Shown here: positions 26,547 to 33,714 of the stretch, piece after piece
How positions within the stretch are numbered: the first letter of the stretch is position 1
Layout of the letters: each line of letters opens with the position of its first letter
Origin: an uncultured Lachnospiraceae bacterium
Lineage (GTDB): Bacteria; Bacillota; Clostridia; Lachnospirales; Lachnospiraceae
DNA length: 64,000 nt
Assembly (NCBI GenBank): GCA_910579735.1
Contig: CAJTUZ010000017.1
Span: forward strand, 15,322-79,321
Reading direction: 5' to 3'
Translations under genes and position numbers: made by a program
The notes under the pieces: generated by a model
Seen by the model: the letters and a program-made list of their open reading frames with translations, nothing else
Database searches by the model: none
What the model was told of the DNA's origin: nothing

Positions 26547-27176
26547 ATGGCTATCGGTTACTTAATTGTACAGGCGAAGACCGCTCACGACGCCATTCCC
26601 TTAGAAGGCGTAAGGATCAGGATCACGGATGACGAAGGACAAAGCGTCTATGAACTGGTAACGGATGAAAGCGGCCTGGCGCCGCTTGTTTCTTTAGAAA
26701 CGGTGGGCAGGGAGCTTTCTTTGGACCCGTATTATATCGGAAATCCCTATGTAGGCTATAATGTGTTTGCGCAGGCAGCAGGGTTTGATTCCATGTCCAT
26801 TAAGGGGATTCCCATTTATGATGGAGAGACTGCGATCCAGCAGCTTATGCTGACGCCGATGCAGGGAAGTGCAAGGAATGCATCTACAACGGAAATTTCG
26901 TTAAATAAGCCTGCTGCGTCCATGCGTGAGGGACGCTATCAGGAAGCGCCCGTCTCGGAACCGCGTGTCCTGCGTCAGGTAGTGATTCCCGATCCGATCA
27001 CGGTACACTTGGGACGCCCTTCCGCTTATGCCTCCAATGTACAGGTATCTTTTCCGGATTATGTCAAAAACGCAGCCAGCAGTGAAATTTATCCTACCTG
27101 GCCGGAAGCTGCCCTGCGGGCCAATATCTATGCGATCATCACGTTTGCGCTGAACAGGGTTTTTACGGAATGGTAG
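26547..27176 (+). CDS. 5' part of a split SleC-like cortex/peptidoglycan enzyme gene
   Basis: 209 residues ending at a TAG that belongs to an inserted element. Residues about 5-105 are a carboxypeptidase-regulatory-like beta domain. From about 180 the sequence enters a SpoIID domain (PEAALRANIYAIITFALNRV) and stops in the middle of it at FTEW. The rest of the SpoIID domain begins with YRSRGYNFDITNSTAYDQAF at 29079. Joining TGG at 27171-27173 to TAC at 29079-29081 restores one 608-codon frame. SpoIID plus PG-binding domains is the layout of SleC, a germination-specific cortex-lytic enzyme of Clostridia. AAGGAG precedes the ATG. The fragment alone is unlikely to be active. Confidence 0.88.
   Translation: MAIGYLIVQAKTAHDAIPLEGVRIRITDDEGQSVYELVTDESGLAPLVSLETVGRELSLDPYYIGNPYVGYNVFAQAAGFDSMSIKGIPIYDGETAIQQLMLTPMQGSARNASTTEISLNKPAASMREGRYQEAPVSEPRVLRQVVIPDPITVHLGRPSAYASNVQVSFPDYVKNAASSEIYPTWPEAALRANIYAIITFALNRVFTEW
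27172..27175 (+). repeat. attL core of the intervening element
   Basis: GGTA at 27172-27175 is shared with 29077-29080. Crossover within this core deletes 1,905 bp and rejoins the flanking gene in frame. Confidence 0.75.
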
Positions 27177-27254
27177 CGAAACCAACGTCTGTTCGGGAAT
27201 GTGACAGGCCCGCGTTTCATAAGATTTCATTAAGAAAAAACAGGAACAGAGAGT

Positions 27255-27389
27255 ATGAAAGTAATTTTGGAATCTGCCCGGTCTTCCGAACAGGAACAGT
27301 TGGAAGAGACCGTGAAGGAGGAAGTGAGAGAACTTCTTATGGATATGCTGCGGGAATACCTGCGGAGAAAAGGAGACAGCGCCTTATGA
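27255..27389 (+). CDS. 44-residue protein upstream of the recombinase, possible directionality factor
   Basis: Starts ATG at 27255 and ends TGA at 27387-27389, overlapping the recombinase ATG (ATGA). The product is a short, charged, probably helical protein with an acidic middle (EEVRELLMDMLREYLRRKG near the end). Small proteins beside large serine recombinases often set the direction of recombination (SprB in SPbeta is an example). That role here is inference from position and size. No strong Shine-Dalgarno is visible; GGAACAGAGAG precedes the ATG. Confidence 0.55.
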   Translation: MKVILESARSSEQEQLEETVKEEVRELLMDMLREYLRRKGDSAL

Positions 27390-29023
27390 AAAGAGTCAGA
27401 ATGCTGCTGCGCGTCAGTTCCAACCAGCAGCTGGAAGCAGACGGCGATCTGTCTGTGCAAAGGCAGCTTGTGAAGGAATATGTGGAAAAACAAAAAGACT
27501 GGAAACTGGATGAGAAAGAGTATTTTGAGGGAAGCAGCAGCGCCTATAAAAATACGGTGATGGACAGGGATATTTTGAAAGAGGCATTAAAGGACGCGGC
27601 GGCCCGGGAATACGATATTCTTGTGACCTATAAAGACGACAGGATCGGACGCAGGATGTGGGAGATCGGAGCATACGTTATGACGTTAAAAAGCAACGGG
27701 GTGGACATTTATACCGTAAAAGATGGCTGTATATCACCCGAAAATGACGATATCATGGGTCAGATGGTATTGGCGCTCAGATACGGCAGCGCACAAAAGA
27801 GCAGTTCCGATACCGGAATGCGGGTAAAGGATACGGCACAGAAGCTGGTGCAGAAAGGCAGATTTATGGGAGGAACGGCGCCCTACGGCTATGAACTGGT
27901 ATTATCGGGAGAGATCAGCAAGCACGGGAGAGCGCTGCATAAGCTGCAGATCATACCGGAACGGGCAAAGGCCGTCCGCTATATCTTTCATCTGTCTTTG
28001 TACCGGGAGTACGGTTCTGCGAAGATTGCAAAGAAATTGAACGAGGATGCACATTATAAGCTGTTAGCGCCGAATGACACCTGGAAAAGCGCGACGGTGA
28101 GCAGCATTCTGACCAATCCGATCTATGCGGGATACACAGCCTATAAACGCAGGGAGCACAGAAACGGCCAATATCACAGACTGGACAGTGTAGACTGGAT
28201 AAGAGCCGAAGTCCCGAATGAAGAGATCCGTATTATCGATCAGGACATATGGGATAAAACACAGGCAAAGCGCAAATGCAGGGCAGCGAAGTTCTGTCAG
28301 GGCGCGGGGCGGGAAAACGTCAGAATTGCCGGCAAAAAAGATGGTATGCTGTCGTTAATTGACGTTATTTACTGCGGGCACTGTGGGCGGAAACTGACAA
28401 ACGGAACCAAATACAGCTATTGGACGATCAAGGCAACCGGGGAAAGACGGGCCTGTAAGATCCCCCTATACCGTTGTCCGGCGATGCAGGAAGGGATGCC
28501 GCATCAGGGCAGGGGACAATTTAGAGCCGACAAAATAGAAGCGGTCGTATATGACTATATAGGCAGATATCTCAACAGGATGCAGGAGAGCACAGAGATG
28601 ATACAGGAGATCGAAGCATGCCGGAACGAGGAAAAGGAAGCGCTTGAAAATGAGATGAAAAGACTTTCGGGAGAACTGGAAAAGATCGTTCATGGCATTG
28701 CGCTGATGCAGAGCCGTATTCCGGATGCCATGAGCGGGGCATATCCTCTGCGTATAGAAGAGATTGCGGCGGCGATCGGGCGGCAGCGGGACAAAGAAAT
28801 GACATACAGACGACTGCTCGATGAGAAAACAAAGCTCTTGGCAGAAAACGATCTGCGTTATGGCTGTCGGGAGAAAGTAAAGGAGACGATGCCATCTTTT
28901 GCCCGGCTTTTTCAGGAGGCCGACAGGCATACACAGCGGGTACTTGTGAATACAATGATCGAACGCATTGAAGTGACAGGAGAGCAGATCGTGATCCGGT
29001 TTAAAATGCAGACAGGCGTGTAA
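27386..29023 (+). CDS. large serine recombinase of the intervening element
   Basis: 545 residues. The catalytic domain begins MKRVRMLLRVSSNQQ with the active Ser at about 11, followed by TYKDDRIGRR with the conserved Arg residues. The recombinase domain (GGTAPYGYELV, SSILTNPIYAGYTAYKRR) is at about 165-280. A zinc ribbon lies at about 329-365 (YCGHCGRKL, YRCPAM) and a coiled coil at about 395-445, the usual layout of large serine integrases. An upstream in-frame ATG at 27170 lies in the host gene across the junction and has no ribosome binding site, so I chose 27386, which overlaps the small ORF and is preceded by GGAGA. Probably excises and inserts its own element. Confidence 0.93.
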   Translation: MKRVRMLLRVSSNQQLEADGDLSVQRQLVKEYVEKQKDWKLDEKEYFEGSSSAYKNTVMDRDILKEALKDAAAREYDILVTYKDDRIGRRMWEIGAYVMTLKSNGVDIYTVKDGCISPENDDIMGQMVLALRYGSAQKSSSDTGMRVKDTAQKLVQKGRFMGGTAPYGYELVLSGEISKHGRALHKLQIIPERAKAVRYIFHLSLYREYGSAKIAKKLNEDAHYKLLAPNDTWKSATVSSILTNPIYAGYTAYKRREHRNGQYHRLDSVDWIRAEVPNEEIRIIDQDIWDKTQAKRKCRAAKFCQGAGRENVRIAGKKDGMLSLIDVIYCGHCGRKLTNGTKYSYWTIKATGERRACKIPLYRCPAMQEGMPHQGRGQFRADKIEAVVYDYIGRYLNRMQESTEMIQEIEACRNEEKEALENEMKRLSGELEKIVHGIALMQSRIPDAMSGAYPLRIEEIAAAIGRQRDKEMTYRRLLDEKTKLLAENDLRYGCREKVKETMPSFARLFQEADRHTQRVLVNTMIERIEVTGEQIVIRFKMQTGV

Positions 29024-29066
29024 AGACGGTCTGCCGGCAAAGCAGCGGGGGAACGTCAAATGAGCG

Positions 29067-30278
29067 GTGGTCGCAGGGTACAGAAGCCGCGGCTACAATT
29101 TTGACATTACGAACAGTACGGCGTATGATCAGGCTTTCGTTTATGGAAGACCAACCTATGAATCGATCAACAGGATCGTAGACGAGATCTTTAATGAATA
29201 TGTCCGCAGACAGGGACAGGAAGCGCCCTATTTTACGTCTTTTTGCAATGGTACGACAACGACCTGTTCGGGTCTGTCGCAGTGGGGTTCTGTTACGCTT
29301 GCCCAGAGAGGACTTTCTCCGCTGCAGATCCTGCGCAATTATTATCCGGACGATATAGAGATTGCGGAGACAGATACGGTTACCGGTGTACTTTCATCCT
29401 ATCCCGGCACTGTTTTACAAAGCGGAAGTACGGGTCTTGCCGTAGAGACGATCCAGACTTACTTGAACAGAATACGAAGAAATTATCCTGCGATTCCGCT
29501 GATTACTGATGATACAGGGACGTTCGGCCCTACGACCAGAGCGGCCGTAACGAAATTCCAAAGTATTTTCAATCTGCTGGCCGATGGCATTGTCGGGAAA
29601 GCTACCTGGTATAAGATTTCCGAAATATATACGGCCGTAACGAGGCTTGCGGAGTTAGACAGTGAAGGAACTTCGCTCGGGATCGGTACGGTTCCGCCTT
29701 CATCCGTACTGCGGCAGGGGTCAGGCGGAGCGGATGTTATTACGTTGCAATATCTGCTGAATGTGATCTCGGAGTTTTATCCTTCCGTACCGGCCATAGC
29801 CCAGGACGGTATTTTCGGAAACGGTACGAGGCAGGCGGTAATTGCTTTTCAGCAGTTAAAGAACCTGACGCCCGATGGAATCGTCGGAGCAGCTACATGG
29901 AGAGCGCTCTATGACGTTTATCAGGGAATTGAGAATAACGTTCCTCCGGGAGGAGGCGGAGCCGGCAGCGGTGAAATGGAATATGTTGTCCGTGCGGGAG
30001 ATACGTTATGGCTGTTAGCGCAAAGATTCGGCACGACAGTGGATGCGATCAAAAGGCTGAACGGCCTGACAAGCGACAATCTGAGCATCGGTCAGGTACT
30101 CAGAATACCGACCGCATCCAACGATTCCTATTTTGAATATACGGTGCGTTCCGGCGACACGTTGTGGCTGCTGGCACAGCGCTTCGGTACGACGGTAGAC
30201 GCGATCAGACGGCTGAACGGCCTCTCGGGCAGTGCGCTGAGCATCGGTCAGGTACTGAGGATTCCGAGTAACGGTTGA
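29067..30278 (+). CDS. 3' part of the split SleC-like gene (SpoIID end, two PG-binding, two LysM)
   Basis: The open frame begins with four element-derived codons; host sequence starts at TAC, 29079. It completes a SpoIID domain (GYNFDITNSTAYDQAFVYGR, CSGLSQWGSVTLAQRGLSP). Two PG_binding_1 domains follow (GTFGPTTRAAVTKFQ and GIFGNGTRQAVIAFQQ) and two nearly identical LysM repeats (GDTLWLLAQRFGTTVDAI in both). As it stands the part has no convincing ribosome binding site, so it is probably silent until the element leaves. With the 5' part it gives a 608-residue wall enzyme; the LysM pair is extra compared with classic SleC. Confidence 0.85.
   Translation: MVAGYRSRGYNFDITNSTAYDQAFVYGRPTYESINRIVDEIFNEYVRRQGQEAPYFTSFCNGTTTTCSGLSQWGSVTLAQRGLSPLQILRNYYPDDIEIAETDTVTGVLSSYPGTVLQSGSTGLAVETIQTYLNRIRRNYPAIPLITDDTGTFGPTTRAAVTKFQSIFNLLADGIVGKATWYKISEIYTAVTRLAELDSEGTSLGIGTVPPSSVLRQGSGGADVITLQYLLNVISEFYPSVPAIAQDGIFGNGTRQAVIAFQQLKNLTPDGIVGAATWRALYDVYQGIENNVPPGGGGAGSGEMEYVVRAGDTLWLLAQRFGTTVDAIKRLNGLTSDNLSIGQVLRIPTASNDSYFEYTVRSGDTLWLLAQRFGTTVDAIRRLNGLSGSALSIGQVLRIPSNG
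29077..29080 (+). repeat. attR core of the intervening element
   Basis: GGTA at 29077-29080, the partner of 27172-27175; the host reading frame resumes with TAC at 29079. Confidence 0.75.
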
Positions 30279-30282
30279 TGGC

Positions 30283-30311
30283 TTGTGCGAATCTTTCGAA
30301 TAAGATATAAT
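30283..30311 (+). promoter_or_regulatory. promoter of the PsiE-like operon
   Basis: TTGTGC at 30283-30288, 17-bp spacer, TATAAT at 30306-30311. A hairpin (CGCCGG 30328-30333, CCGGCG 30343-30348) lies in the leader and has no T run. Confidence 0.7.
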
Positions 30312-30428
30312 GAGTGTTGGTAAGAAACGCCGGCCGATTGTTCCGGCGGACTCGGAACAGGAAAATCTTGACGTCCGGCTTCGTATATGATGCGGGGCCG
30401 GCGAAGACGAACGCACAGGGAGGAACGG

Positions 30429-30842
30429 ATGGGGAAATTTAAAAAAAATATTCAAAAGATCGGAGAAATTCTGGAACTGATCGTAGCGGTACTGGTGCTG
30501 GCAGGTATTATTCTGTCAGTCTGCAGTCTGGTCAAAGATTTTGCCATTTTCAGGACTTTGTTGGACGATACGGCATCATTCAGAACTTATCTTGACGATA
30601 TATTTGTCATTGTGATCGGGATCGAGTTTCTGCAGATGTTCTGCCGGCCGAATTCAGACAATATTATGGAGGTGCTGATCTTTCTGGTAGCCCGTCATAT
30701 GATCGTCAGCACGACGACGCCGTATGAAGATTTTGTGTCGGTCATCAGTATCATTTTACTGTGTGTTCTGCGCCGGCATCTGCATAATACAAGGGAAAAG
30801 GACAAAACGAAAACAGAAGCGGAAGGAGAAGAAGTTATATGA
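30429..30842 (+). CDS. PsiE-like small membrane protein
   Basis: 137 residues with four hydrophobic helices (about 14-35, 52-72, 78-98, 105-122) and a charged C-terminal tail, matching the phosphate-starvation-inducible PsiE family. The ATG at 30429 is 5 nt after GGGAGG at 30418-30423; a longer frame from 30387 adds only an Arg-rich run and was rejected. Overlaps the next gene by 4 nt. Function of the family is not settled. Confidence 0.7.
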   Translation: MGKFKKNIQKIGEILELIVAVLVLAGIILSVCSLVKDFAIFRTLLDDTASFRTYLDDIFVIVIGIEFLQMFCRPNSDNIMEVLIFLVARHMIVSTTTPYEDFVSVISIILLCVLRRHLHNTREKDKTKTEAEGEEVI

Positions 30843-31690
30843 ATGCATTCAGAATCATTACCATGCTTTTTCCGGAGGGAAAAAAGAAAGCACTGACACT
30901 TAGTTATGACGATGGTACGGTATTGGACCGCCGGCTCGTGGAGATTATGAACCGCTGCGGTGTAAAGGGAACTTTTAACTTAAATGCCGGCACGCTCGAT
31001 AGAGGAGAGGCTGAAACAGACGCCGAAAGAGTGACGAGGGAGTCTGTCATAACCCTTGCGGAGATCCCGGCACTGTATGCCGGACATGAGGTCGCAACAC
31101 ACGCTTCAAAGCATACGTCGCCGGTAGACTGCGGCAGCGTGGCGCTATATGAGATTCTGGAAGACAGAAGAGTCTTTGAGAGCGTTCTGCCGTATCTTGT
31201 TACCGGACATGCTTATCCGTTCGGTATTTATAATAAAGATGTTTTTACCATGTTAAAGGCAGCAGGCATCCGCTATGCCCGTACGGTCGCATCGACAGGC
31301 GGCTTCGAACTGCCGGAGAATTTCCTTGAATGGCATCCGACGACGCATCATGCGGATCCGCGTCTCATGGAACTGGCGAAACGATTCTGTGAAGAGGAAA
31401 AAGGAGACGCAAAGCTCTTTTATCTGTGGGGACACTCTTTTGAATTCGAACGGGAGAATAACTGGCATGTCATAGAGGATTTCCTTACATATATGAAAAA
31501 ATTCTCCGATACGATATGGATGGCGACAAACGGTGAGATCGTCGATTATGTGACGGCGTATAAAAACCTTGTTTTTTCGGCGGACGGTTCTAAAGTCTAT
31601 AATCCGTCGCTGCAGACAGTATGGCTTTCATCAGGCGGGAACGTGTTCCGTATCGCGCCGGGTGAGATCAATACGGAAGGGATATTGTAA
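30839..31690 (+). CDS. NodB-like polysaccharide deacetylase family protein
   Basis: 283 residues, no signal peptide visible, so probably cytoplasmic. Motifs TLSYDDGTVLDRR, EVATHASKHTSP and GHAYPFG correspond to the NodB Asp-Asp and His-x3-His positions. The motif HTSP and the missing export signal differ from wall deacetylases, so the substrate may be a soluble sugar or other amide. ATGA overlap with the PsiE-like gene shows translational coupling. Confidence 0.75.
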   Translation: MNAFRIITMLFPEGKKKALTLSYDDGTVLDRRLVEIMNRCGVKGTFNLNAGTLDRGEAETDAERVTRESVITLAEIPALYAGHEVATHASKHTSPVDCGSVALYEILEDRRVFESVLPYLVTGHAYPFGIYNKDVFTMLKAAGIRYARTVASTGGFELPENFLEWHPTTHHADPRLMELAKRFCEEEKGDAKLFYLWGHSFEFERENNWHVIEDFLTYMKKFSDTIWMATNGEIVDYVTAYKNLVFSADGSKVYNPSLQTVWLSSGGNVFRIAPGEINTEGIL

Positions 31691-31703
31691 AAAGCGAAAG
31701 AAC

Positions 31704-33074
31704 ATGAAAAAAGATACATTTTATAAACAGATCTATAAACTGGTACTGCCGATTGTCATTCAGAATCTTTTGAGCGCGGCAGTCTCTTCTGCGGACGTGC
31801 TGATGCTCAATTATGTGGGACAATCATCCATTTCTGCCGTATCGCTGGCATCACAGTATGCCAGTGTTCTTTTTATGGTGTTTTACGGACTGGGAACCGG
31901 AGCGACGATCCTGTGCGCACAGTATTACGGCAAAGGAGATATGCAGGCGATCCAGGTCATAGAGGGTATTGCGCTGCGATTTTCTTCGTTGATATCCGTA
32001 GTCTTTGCAGCGCTTACGCTGTTCGTGCCGGAAGGAATGATGCGCATTTTTACGGATGATACGGAACTGATTACGATAGGAGCGTCCTATCTGCGGTTTA
32101 TGAGCGTCAGTTATTTGTGCTGGGGCATTATGGAAATTTATCTGGCGGTACTTCGGAGCATCGGCAGGGTTGTGGTATGTACGGCTTTGAATGTGCTCGC
32201 GTTTTCCCTGAATATTCTGTTAAATGCCGTTTTTATCTTCGGCCTTTTCGGAGCGCCGAAGCTTGGCGCTATGGGCGTAGCGATTGCAACTTCCATGTCC
32301 AGAGTAATAGAACTTGTCGCATGTCTTATTGTGTCCGGTATGAGTAAGGACATCAAACTGGATTTTCGCTATCTGTTTGTGAAGAACAAAGCATTGTTTT
32401 CCGATTTTATCAAGCTGTCCTTACCGGCGCTTGGAAACGATATCAGTTGGAGCGTAGCTTTTTCCATGTACGCGGTCATCATCGGACATCTTGGAACGGA
32501 TGCCGTAGCAGCTAATTCTTTTGTTGTCGTCGTGCGCAACTTCGGAACGATCCTTTGTTTCGGCATGGCGAGTGCCGGCGGTATCTTATTGGGAAATATC
32601 ATCGGCGAGAATAAGCTGAAAGAGGCCGAGGACGGCGCCAGGAAACTGATGAAGCTTACGATCATGGCCGGCGCGGCCGGCGGTCTTATTATCCTGGCAG
32701 CTACGCCGCTTGTATTAAGCTATGCGGATCTGACCGAGCAGGCTATGCGCTATTTGAAGTATATGCTGCTTATCAATACTTATTATGTCATGGGAGCGGC
32801 AGTCAACACGACGCTCATCGCAGGCATTTTCCGTGCGGGAGGCGACAGCCGGTTCGGTTTTATCTGCGACACCATCGATATGTGGGTGTATGCCGTACCG
32901 CTTGGTTTTTTTGCGGCGTTTGTTTTAAAACTGCCGGTGATGTGGGTGTATTTTCTGCTCTGTACCGACGAGTTCGTAAAATGGCCCTGGGTCATTAAAC
33001 ATTATCGCAGTAAGAAGTGGCTGAACAATATTACGAGGGAAGATCTGTTTGCGGAAGATGGCGTAAAAAAATAG
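31704..33074 (+). CDS. MATE family efflux transporter
   Basis: 456 residues, about 12 membrane helices, starting MKKDTFYKQIYKLVLPIVIQ. The MATE pattern is clear: SAADVLMLNYVGQSSISAVSLASQ and the repeated half from about 230. Exports cationic compounds by Na+ or H+ exchange; substrate unknown. The ATG at 31704 gives the conventional N-terminus; the 45-residue extension from 31569 lies inside the preceding gene. Third gene of the PsiE-like operon, followed by a strong terminator. Confidence 0.9.
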   Translation: MKKDTFYKQIYKLVLPIVIQNLLSAAVSSADVLMLNYVGQSSISAVSLASQYASVLFMVFYGLGTGATILCAQYYGKGDMQAIQVIEGIALRFSSLISVVFAALTLFVPEGMMRIFTDDTELITIGASYLRFMSVSYLCWGIMEIYLAVLRSIGRVVVCTALNVLAFSLNILLNAVFIFGLFGAPKLGAMGVAIATSMSRVIELVACLIVSGMSKDIKLDFRYLFVKNKALFSDFIKLSLPALGNDISWSVAFSMYAVIIGHLGTDAVAANSFVVVVRNFGTILCFGMASAGGILLGNIIGENKLKEAEDGARKLMKLTIMAGAAGGLIILAATPLVLSYADLTEQAMRYLKYMLLINTYYVMGAAVNTTLIAGIFRAGGDSRFGFICDTIDMWVYAVPLGFFAAFVLKLPVMWVYFLLCTDEFVKWPWVIKHYRSKKWLNNITREDLFAEDGVKK

Positions 33075-33101
33075 ACCTTTTATTACATGAAAAGTAAAAT
33101 A

Positions 33102-33143
33102 AATCTCTTTTGCCGGAAGATGATCCGGTAAAAGGGATTTTTT
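33102..33143 (+). terminator. MATE operon terminator
   Basis: AATCTCTTTTGCCGG at 33102-33116 pairs with CCGGTAAAAGGGATT at 33124-33138 (mismatches only at two positions), followed by a T run. Confidence 0.85.
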
Positions 33144-33218
33144 ATGTGATGAGAAACTGCTTTGGAAGCAGTGTGGAAACCGGTCCATTCGTTCCTCTGC
33201 AGTGACGTCAAAAAAGTA

Positions 33219-33247
33219 TTGACATATGGCCTACACAATGTTAATAT
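33219..33247 (+). promoter_or_regulatory. blaI-blaR1 promoter
   Basis: TTGACA at 33219-33224, 17-bp spacer, TAATAT at 33242-33247 with TG one base before (extended -10). Strong consensus; the upstream operator repeat covers it. Confidence 0.8.
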
Positions 33248-33276
33248 AAAGTATGCCTACAGGGTGTTAATATAAA
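33229..33276 (+). promoter_or_regulatory. tandem operator repeats over the blaI promoter
   Basis: Two 22-bp direct repeats at 33229-33250 and 33255-33276, identical except for three bases. Each carries TACA-N3-TGTTA, close to the TACA/TGTA half-sites of BlaI and MecI operators. The first overlaps the -10, the second covers the start site. Autorepression by the adjacent BlaI-type protein is the simple reading. Confidence 0.65.
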
Positions 33277-33329
33277 AATTGATACACGGCATGCAAAAAG
33301 CAGTATGGAGAGAAAGGCGTGGTATTGAT

Positions 33330-33641
33330 ATGATGCAGCAGATTTCGGAATCGGAAGCGGTTTTAATGAAGATCATATGGGACAACGGCGGATGCGCGCT
33401 GTATTCTTATATTATGGAGGAACTTGAGAAGAAAGAGGCCGGCTGGAAAAAGAACACGGTGTTAACATTACTGTCCCGCCTCGTGGAGAAAAAATTCTTA
33501 AAAACCAATAAGATCGGCAGGCGCAATGAATATCTGGCGCTTGTTTCAGAAGCGGAATATCAGGCGATGCAGACGCATCATTTTGTGGACAGGATCTATG
33601 CCGGGAATGTGAAGGGACTGGTCGCAACGCTGCTGCAGTAG
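33330..33641 (+). CDS. BlaI/MecI-type repressor, C-terminus cut by an in-frame amber codon
   Basis: 104 residues from ATG at 33330. The winged helix (ISESEAVLMKIIWDNGG, NTVLTLLSRLVEKKFLKTNKIGR) is complete. The frame stops at TAG 33639-33641, but the same frame continues for 26 codons (SSDELQEIEQYWQTKMKGAD and so on) to TGA at 33720-33722, overlapping the start of the protease gene by 8 bp. Those residues match the dimerisation helix of normal 120-130 residue BlaI proteins, so a CAG to TAG change is likely. Loss of this helix would weaken dimerisation and repression. A sequencing error or readthrough cannot be excluded. Confidence 0.8.
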   Translation: MMQQISESEAVLMKIIWDNGGCALYSYIMEELEKKEAGWKKNTVLTLLSRLVEKKFLKTNKIGRRNEYLALVSEAEYQAMQTHHFVDRIYAGNVKGLVATLLQ

Positions 33642-33714
33642 GATATTATTTCTTCGGATGAACTGCAGGAGATCGAACAGTACTGGCAGACGAAAATGAA
33701 AGGAGCGGATCATA

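Larger units (their letters stand above)
27174..29078 (+). mobile_element. 1,905-bp serine-recombinase intervening element (skin-like)
   Basis: Sits inside the SpoIID domain of the SleC-like gene. It contains only a 44-residue ORF and a large serine recombinase. The predicted circle junction shows an imperfect inverted repeat around the GGTA core: CGGTGGTCGC on the left and GCGAAACCAACG on the right, whose complement reads CGTTGGTTTCGC. The element keeps its recombinase intact, its ends are clean and the host frame is restored exactly, so it may still excise. Sporulation-linked excision (as for skin in sigK) is a hypothesis; a simple insertion is the alternative. Confidence 0.82.

Noticed and set aside
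27170..27385. Upstream in-frame start of the recombinase at 27170
   Set aside because: That ATG lies in the host gene across the element junction, has no ribosome binding site and adds a non-homologous N-terminus; the catalytic domain begins at 27386.
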